DNA of 24,668 nt from a virus, in IMG/VR virus record IMGVR_UViG_3300020174_000071, positions 1 to 24,668 of that record; one strand, written 5' to 3'. Every line of letters starts with the position of its first letter. Position 1 is the stretch's first letter. Of the stretch, positions 21,772-24,668 are shown piece by piece. A program made the position numbers and the translations under genes. Below the pieces are notes generated by a model. That model saw only the letters and a program-made list of their open reading frames with translations. It did not search any database and was not told where the DNA came from.

Positions 21772-22353
21772 TTATACGCCCCAGATACGCTTCCATGTTA
21801 CCCATGTTACAGCTTGCATTTGATAGGCTGTTATGCCCTCTTTAAGTGCTGCATCTGCATACGCTTGTTGCAATTCAATACGTGCTTTTTTGCCAATGTT
21901 TGGAACCTCTTGCAATACTCTGCGTTCACTATTGGCGATACACCAAGCGTGACCATCAATCACACAAACATTTTCGCCATGAATGCAGCGATAAAAGTCA
22001 GATATTTTTGGGCCGTTCAAGATTGTAAGCACTTGGTCATAGTCACCCACGCTTTCCAAGATTGCCCACGCCTTTTCCCACATCTTTTTATAGGTGCTTG
22101 CCTTTACATCCTCATAATAGCCGCCGCTAACAAAAGTTTCGCAGAATAGCCTTGCATCCTTGATGTTTTGTTCCCAGTCGTTTGTTGGCGACAGTGCAGC
22201 GATAACACCCACGACGATATGCAAAGGTAGTCCTGTATCATCTGCGATATCCCACGCCTCTGATTTAGCGTCGGCGTACCAGTTTAAACCGTGGGCAATC
22301 TCTGACTGTGATGCTCGGTCATAAACTGCTAAGATGTTTTTGATCATGTTCAT
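21772..22353 (-). CDS. DUF7178-like phage protein, possible HhH-glycosylase-like fold
   Basis: 193 residues from ATG 22353, chosen because GAGGA sits about 9 bases upstream; longer in-frame starts lack this. Conserved pieces are M-I-K-N-I-L-A-V-Y-D-R-A-S, G-V-I-A-A-L-S-P-T-N-D-W-E-Q-N, K-I-S-D-F-Y, V-C-V-I-D-G-H-A-W, and C-terminal M-Q-A-V-T-W-V-T-W-K-R. I recall this phage family as DUF7178 (from memory), of unknown function. The A-A-L-S-P-x-N helix and I-D-x-H strand-helix echo helix-hairpin-helix DNA glycosylases (VDTHV region), which I infer only weakly. It is the first gene of the leftward operon, so probably made earliest. Confidence 0.7.
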   Translation of the reverse strand: MNMIKNILAVYDRASQSEIAHGLNWYADAKSEAWDIADDTGLPLHIVVGVIAALSPTNDWEQNIKDARLFCETFVSGGYYEDVKASTYKKMWEKAWAILESVGDYDQVLTILNGPKISDFYRCIHGENVCVIDGHAWCIANSERRVLQEVPNIGKKARIELQQAYADAALKEGITAYQMQAVTWVTWKRIWGV

Positions 22354-22462
22354 TTTTGTTTTCCTCATTGTTTTTCGTTTTGTTAAAATAGAGATATCGC
22401 TATTGAATGAATCTTTCAATACCTAATCTGATTTTTTTTGGTAACATAATGTTACAGACTGA

Positions 22463-22477
22463 AACAATTCGTGAGGT
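22463..22477 (+). repeat. AACA[A/T]TTCGTGAGGT repeat, copy 1
   Basis: A 15-base element repeated with one mismatch at 22852-22866. The copies are 389 bases apart and flank the iteron block on both sides. Immediately left of this copy is a perfect palindrome GTAACAT-A-ATGTTAC (22441-22455). Possible protein-binding sites. Confidence 0.6.
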
Positions 22478-22487
22478 CTATTTATAT

Positions 22488-22528
22488 ATTATAATGAGTA
22501 AGGGATAGGGATTCATTTTGTGATCACA
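22488..22528 (-). promoter_or_regulatory. Probable leftward promoter with upstream palindrome
   Basis: On the - strand a TATAAT box (22493-22488) lies about 135 bases upstream of the first leftward gene. No good -35 hexamer is visible at 17 bases. Instead the palindrome TGTGATCACA (22519-22528) is centred about 42 bases upstream of the predicted start, a typical class II activator position. Leftward early transcription could therefore depend on an activator. The start point is inferred, not seen. Confidence 0.45.
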
Positions 22529-22572
22529 GTTTTATCTGGTGGTTTGTAGTTGCTTTTCTCTTTGTGATCACA
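22519..22572. repeat. Duplicated TGTGATCACA palindrome
   Basis: The perfect 10-bp palindrome occurs at 22519-22528 and 22563-22572 (extended TTTGTGATCACAAA at 22561-22574), 44 bases apart, about four helical turns. A related AGTGATCAG site is near 22923. Paired palindromes in phase suggest dimer operators that could loop. The half-site resembles TGTGA of CRP/FNR-type sites, though the spacing differs from the CRP consensus. Confidence 0.65.
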
Positions 22573-22583
22573 AATTCCCAAAT

Positions 22584-22684
22584 GTTTAAGACTAAACGAA
22601 TCTCAACCAGAAAATAGTTTAATGTTAAACAATCTCTAAAAACTAATAGTTTAATACTAAACTAATAATGATTTAATGTTAAAC
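22584..22684. repeat. Four helically phased 14-bp near-palindromic iterons
   Basis: Copies: GTTTAAGACTAAAC (22584), GTTTAATGTTAAAC (22617), GTTTAATACTAAAC (22649), ATTTAATGTTAAAC (22671). Start-to-start distances are 33, 32 and 22 bases, about 3, 3 and 2 turns of DNA, so all face the same side of the helix. The surrounding AT-rich sequence, divergent gene layout and neighbouring GC hairpins fit an iteron-type replication origin or a multi-site operator. Origin function is inference. Confidence 0.75.
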
Positions 22685-22714
22685 ATACTGTTTTAGTCAG
22701 GTATTTAACCGTCT

Positions 22715-22744
22715 GTCGGCCACCGACTACCCACCAGGCGTGGG
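22715..22744. other. Two adjacent GC-rich hairpins in the control region
   Basis: GTCGG-CCA-CCGAC (22715-22727) and CCCAC-CAGGC-GTGGG (22730-22744) stand next to each other in a GC-rich island (22711-22760) inside otherwise AT-rich DNA. Neither is followed by a T-run, so they are not standard terminators. They could be recognised as single-stranded hairpins, for example as primase or initiator sites near an origin. Confidence 0.55.
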
Positions 22745-22851
22745 CCAGGGCGGGGGTGTACGTTCTATATATACCCGTAATGACAGCGGGGAGGTGATTT
22801 CACTTGTTAACCACTTTTCGTATACAATGGTTACCAATGTTTCAAACCTGT

Positions 22852-22866
22852 AACATTTCGTGAGGT
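22852..22866 (+). repeat. AACA[A/T]TTCGTGAGGT repeat, copy 2
   Basis: Second copy of the element at 22463-22477, differing at one base. Here it follows a TGTAACA box (22849-22855), as the first copy follows the palindrome containing TGTTAC. The pairing of both sequence elements at both sites suggests a duplicated composite site. Confidence 0.6.
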
Positions 22867-22902
22867 ACGTACAAAAGCGTCCCCCCTAAGAAGAGGAGGA
22901 GT

Positions 22903-22919
22903 TGTAACACTCTGTAACA
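22903..22919 (+). repeat. TGTAACA direct repeat pair
   Basis: TGTAACA occurs at 22903-22909 and 22913-22919, one helical turn apart, and again at 22849-22855. The pair sits 32 bases upstream of the -35 box of the rightward promoter, an activator-like position. Possible binding site; nothing more can be seen. Confidence 0.45.
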
Positions 22920-22950
22920 AAAAGTGATCAGATTGTAGCAGTTTTAGGGG

Positions 22951-22978
22951 TTGACTTGGCGGGTATTTCCTATATAAT
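22951..22978 (+). promoter_or_regulatory. Rightward sigma70-type promoter
   Basis: TTGACT (22951-22956), a 16-base spacer and TATAAT (22973-22978) make a near-consensus host promoter, reading into the gene at 23157 and the lysis cassette. The predicted start is near 22985, so the shared inverted repeats at 22994-23083 would lie in the 5' leader of this transcript. No phage RNA polymerase is seen in the window, consistent with use of host polymerase. Confidence 0.8.
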
Positions 22979-22993
22979 TATACTGTAAGTATT

Positions 22994-23083
22994 ACTTAAG
23001 GTATTAACTACAAGCTATACTTATATTTCTATACCTTTAATTAGATAATACTTGTAGTTAAACCTAAAGTATTACCTTAGGTA
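22994..23083. repeat. Inverted repeats in the rightward leader, shared with 18097-18198
   Basis: Left arm 22994-23014 (ACTTAAGGTA then TTAACTACAAG) pairs imperfectly with the right arm 23051-23070 (CTTGTAGTTAA then ACCTAAAGT). The inner 11-bp pair TTAACTACAAG/CTTGTAGTTAA is perfect with a 36-base spacer. TACCTTAGGTA follows at 23073-23083. The same boxes in inverted pairs occur at 18097-18198. Downstream of the promoter they could form an RNA hairpin or act as repressor operators. Confidence 0.75.
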
Positions 23084-23126
23084 CTCCTTAATCCCCCCTT
23101 TTTTGTAGTTTTTTGTTGACAGAACA

Positions 23127-23152
23127 ACAACTATAGGTACAACTATAGGCAC
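23127..23152 (+). repeat. ACAACTATAGG[T/C]AC direct repeat
   Basis: Two 14-base copies, period 12, end 4 bases before the ATG at 23157. The second copy supplies the only Shine-Dalgarno-like AGG (8 bases before the ATG). It may be a repressor site over the ribosome-binding region or a slipped duplication. The remainder of 23084-23126 is a C-run, T-runs and the segment TTGTTGACAGAACAACAA with partial dyad symmetry. Confidence 0.5.
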
Positions 23153-23156
23153 TTTA

Positions 23157-23432
23157 ATGGCTTCCTCTAGAACCAAATATTACAGATCAGATAAAGTCTT
23201 AGAAGAATTTTACTTGTCACTAGCTAAAGGTGACGAAAAGAAATTACGAAGAGTACATATCCCCCACAGTTCAGTCTTCTATGCTCGTGAAGCATACTAC
23301 CAGTATTCTGGAGAGTGGATATCCTTAGACAGAATGGAACGGAGTATGTACCTAGAAGGTATGCTTAAAGCATATGATGTACTTGAACCAGAGAGGGAAA
23401 GAGAATGGGAGAAAGAGCACAAACAGTCCTAG
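23157..23432 (+). CDS. Small phage protein before the lysis cassette, unknown
   Basis: 91 residues, first gene of the rightward unit. Pattern R-S-D-K-V-L-E-E-F-Y-L-S-L-A-K-G, then H-I-P-H-S-S-V-F-Y-A-R-E-A-Y, L-D-R-M-E-R-S-M-Y-L-E-G-M-L and a charged tail. I recall relatives with H-I-P-H-x-x-x-Y-Y-A-R and R-x-x-Y-L-E-G-L in marine phages, next to lysis genes, of unknown role. A regulatory or packaging-accessory role is possible. Its end overlaps the holin gene by 28 bases. Confidence 0.68.
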   Translation: MASSRTKYYRSDKVLEEFYLSLAKGDEKKLRRVHIPHSSVFYAREAYYQYSGEWISLDRMERSMYLEGMLKAYDVLEPEREREWEKEHKQS

Positions 23433-23644
23433 ACCAATGGCAGATATTACCAAGGTTAATGATGTTAGTTGTCACCATTCTCACCTACAAATCAGTATTT
23501 TGGTTTATGGCTCTCGATAACCCCTCTAATGCTCAAGCAGGACTAGTATCAGTGTGTATGGGTGCACTCACAGGTTGTTTTGGCATATGGGTAAACGGAG
23601 AAAGTAAAACCAACTATGTCAAAGATAACGAAGAAACTAGGTAG
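23405..23644 (+). CDS. Holin-like protein, two membrane segments
   Basis: 79 residues. A short polar N-terminus with Q-W-Q-I-L-P-R is followed by membrane segments at about 16-37 (L-M-M-L-V-V-T-I-L-T) and 44-63 (A-G-L-V-S-V-C-M-G-A-L-T-G-C-F-G), and a charged C-terminal tail. Small size, two helices and position right before spanin and endolysin genes indicate a class II-type holin that forms lesions in the inner membrane. GAGGG sits about 8 bases upstream. Confidence 0.75.
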   Translation: MGERAQTVLDQWQILPRLMMLVVTILTYKSVFWFMALDNPSNAQAGLVSVCMGALTGCFGIWVNGESKTNYVKDNEETR

Positions 23645-23981
23645 TCTATGCCTGATCCTGTTATTATCTAGCTGTGGTCTAACAGGATTACCTTTTTTTG
23701 GTGGCGGGGGTGGACCTCAGGTTAACTCTAACGCTCAAATAGGTAAAGAGAACACACAACAGATTGTAGCTCAACAAACTACACAACAAGCCTCAAGAGA
23801 TATTGTTACAGAGATTAAAGAAGTAGAAGCTCAGTCCATCGAGGACTTAACCATTAAGAATACTAACATACCTATCTGGTTTGTAGTTCTATTAATACTT
23901 GGGTGGCTTCTACCTACACCAACACAAATAGGCCAAGGGTTGTATAATGCGACTTTAGGGTTGATCAGGAGAAAAGATTAA
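23616..23981 (+). CDS. Putative unimolecular spanin (lipoprotein with C-terminal membrane helix)
   Basis: 121 residues. The N-terminus K-K-L-G-S-L-C-L-I-L-L-L-S-S-C is a lipoprotein signal with lipobox Cys 20. A Gly-rich patch and Gln/Asn-rich segment (40-80) follow, then a membrane helix at 85-100 (I-P-I-W-F-V-V-L-L-I-L) and a basic tail R-R-K-D. An outer-membrane lipid anchor plus inner-membrane anchor in one chain is the layout of u-spanins such as T1 gp11, which fuse the two membranes at the end of lysis. It overlaps the holin by 29 bases and the endolysin by one. An Rz1-like protein with a separate partner is the alternative. Confidence 0.7.
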   Translation: MSKITKKLGSLCLILLLSSCGLTGLPFFGGGGGPQVNSNAQIGKENTQQIVAQQTTQQASRDIVTEIKEVEAQSIEDLTIKNTNIPIWFVVLLILGWLLPTPTQIGQGLYNATLGLIRRKD

Positions 23982-24451
23982 TGGCATTCAAGCTATCCCA
24001 ACGATCACTAGATAAACTTGAGGGTGTACACCCAGACATGGTAGCAACAGTTAAGCTAGCTATTGAACTGACAACTGTAGACTTTGGAGTAACTTATGGG
24101 CTCAGAACCCTAGGTGAGCAGAAGAAACTATACGAGTCAGGCAGATCACAGACCATGAAGTCTAAGCACTTGTTGCAAGGGGATGGGTATAGCCACGCAG
24201 TTGACCTCGTAGCGTATGATGGACCAAATGTAGTTTGGGAATTGAACATGTACGACAACATTGCTGATGCAATGGCTGAAGCAGCTAACGAGGTTGGGTG
24301 TAAGATCAAGTGGGGAGCAGCGTGGTCAGTAGGAAACATTGCAGCCTATGTAGGTACAATGGAAGATGCTATGAATGAGTACATCGACCTAAGAAGGTCA
24401 CAAGGCAAAAGACCTTTCATAGACGGCCCTCACTTCGAACTGATGGCATAA
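23981..24451 (+). CDS. Endolysin, M15-family zinc peptidase
   Basis: 156 residues. Catalytic zinc motif region S-K-H (His 63) ... S-H-A-V-D-L (His 72, Asp 75) and D-G-P-H-F-E (His 151), with T-Y-G-L-R-T at 38-43 and Q-K-K-L-Y near 47. These mark the VanY/M15C peptidase family, which cuts L-Ala-D-Glu or D-Ala bonds of the peptidoglycan peptides. Compared with the usual S-x-H-x-x-G-x-A-x-D spacing there are five extra residues between His 63 and Asp 75. No signal peptide, so release needs the holin. The start overlaps the spanin stop (TAATG), with GGAG 10 bases upstream. Confidence 0.88.
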   Translation: MAFKLSQRSLDKLEGVHPDMVATVKLAIELTTVDFGVTYGLRTLGEQKKLYESGRSQTMKSKHLLQGDGYSHAVDLVAYDGPNVVWELNMYDNIADAMAEAANEVGCKIKWGAAWSVGNIAAYVGTMEDAMNEYIDLRRSQGKRPFIDGPHFELMA

Positions 24452-24456
24452 GATTT

Positions 24457-24551
24457 GGCGGTATAAATTCTAGATGAAAGATTTATAATAGAATTAGTTG
24501 GGGTAACACAGAGAACCGCCCTCGTTCCCCCAACAGATTAAAGGAATGACT
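24457..24551 (+). promoter_or_regulatory. Intergenic leader with TATAAT box and hairpins
   Basis: The 100-base gap after the endolysin holds TATAAT (24484-24489) without a clear -35. It also has a 7-bp stem GTTGGGG (24497-24503)/CCCCAAC (24528-24534) with a 24-base loop. The loop contains ACCGCC (24515-24520), complementary to GGCGGT at 24457-24462, allowing a competing fold. No U-tract follows, so a promoter and structured leader for the next gene is favoured over a terminator. AAGGA precedes the ATG at 24552. Confidence 0.45.
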
Positions 24552-24668
24552 ATGCCAGTACCTGAGCGAGTAAAGAACAAGATGAAAGAACTAGGCTTGT
24601 CTGGCGTGAATAAACCTAAGCGTACTCCTAGTCATCCCAAGAAGTCTCATGTAGTTATGGCCTCAGAG
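24552..24668 (+). CDS. Conserved phage protein, 5' end only (DUF6321-like)
   Basis: The first 39 codons of a gene cut by the window edge. Sequence M-P-V-P-E-R-V-K-N-K-M-K-E-L-G-L, then S-G-V-N-K-P-K-R-T-P and H-P-K-K-S-H-V-V-M-A. This basic N-K-P-K-R-T-P-x-H-P-x-K-S-H motif is conserved in marine phage proteins, catalogued from memory as DUF6321, function unknown. AAGGA lies 7 bases upstream of the ATG. It probably begins the next rightward unit. Confidence 0.75.
   Translation, partial: MPVPERVKNKMKELGLSGVNKPKRTPSHPKKSHVVMASE

Noticed and set aside
20972-22149. Overlapping + strand frames with Cys- and Ser-rich translations (up to 136 codons).
   Set aside because: They oppose the leftward coupled gene array, are compositionally unlike proteins, and have no upstream ribosome sites.
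22584-22684. CRISPR array, because of regularly spaced short repeats.
   Set aside because: Repeats are only 14 bases, spacers are 8-19 bases of unequal length, and no cas genes are present; the Cas4-like gene stands alone in a replication operon.
23084-23126. Terminator suggested by the C-run and T-run near 23094-23105.
   Set aside because: Only a 4-bp stem (TACC/GGTA) precedes it, too weak; ending transcription here would also cut off the gene at 23157.
23127-23152. T7-class phage promoters, because ACTATAGG matches the initiation part of the T7 promoter twice.
   Set aside because: The upstream recognition part (TAATACGACTC-like) is missing in both copies and no single-subunit RNA polymerase gene is seen.

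Overview
The window looks like part of the genome of a lytic, tailed, short-tail-type (podovirus-like) marine bacteriophage. The sequence shows a T7-type replication set (family A DNA polymerase, primase-helicase, gp2.5-like SSB, endonuclease I). It also shows typical marine-phage metabolic genes: a cobalamin-dependent class II ribonucleotide reductase, ThyX, PhoH and a MazG-like pyrophosphohydrolase. No integrase, repressor or RNA polymerase gene is visible. From memory of such gene sets I infer a relative of roseophage SIO1 and the cobaviruses (Zobellviridae), with a Roseobacter-type alphaproteobacterial host. A homology search would be needed to confirm this. Terminase, portal, capsid and most tail genes lie outside the window.

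Layout. (1) 1-6313, + strand: five packed virion genes, namely the C-terminal part of a repeat-rich structural protein, a virion lysozyme-like protein, two unknown structural proteins and a 1113-residue internal/ejection-type protein. (2) 6321-6340: a terminator hairpin between convergent transcription units. (3) 6347-17845, - strand: the nucleotide and DNA metabolism operon, read right to left, in which many genes overlap their neighbour as ATGA or TAATG. A tRNA-Arg(UCU) gene lies near its right end. (4) 17894-22353, - strand: about 20 mostly tiny genes, many strongly acidic and nearly all unrecognised, with two single-helix micropeptides of 24 and 25 residues. These are the first genes of the leftward operon and are probably early host-takeover genes. 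(5) 22354-23156: an AT-rich, gene-free divergent control region. It holds a sigma70-like rightward promoter, a probable leftward promoter, duplicated TGTGATCACA palindromes, four helically phased 14-bp near-palindromic iterons, two GC-rich hairpins and other repeats. It is the best candidate for the replication origin and main regulatory switch. (6) 23157-24451, + strand: an unknown gene, then holin, single-gene spanin and M15-type endolysin. The 5' end of another conserved phage gene runs off the right edge.

How the parts fit. Leftward transcription from the control region would first make the small early proteins. It would then make enzymes that recycle host nucleotides (RNR, ThyX, MazG, nucleases) and a T7-like replisome. 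Rightward transcription starts with the lysis cassette. Two distant loci (18097-18198 and 22994-23083) share the same four inverted boxes, CTTAAGGTA and CTTGTAGTTA. One lies at the 5' end of a small leftward gene and the other just downstream of the rightward promoter. This shared signal is the most interesting unexplained structure in the window.
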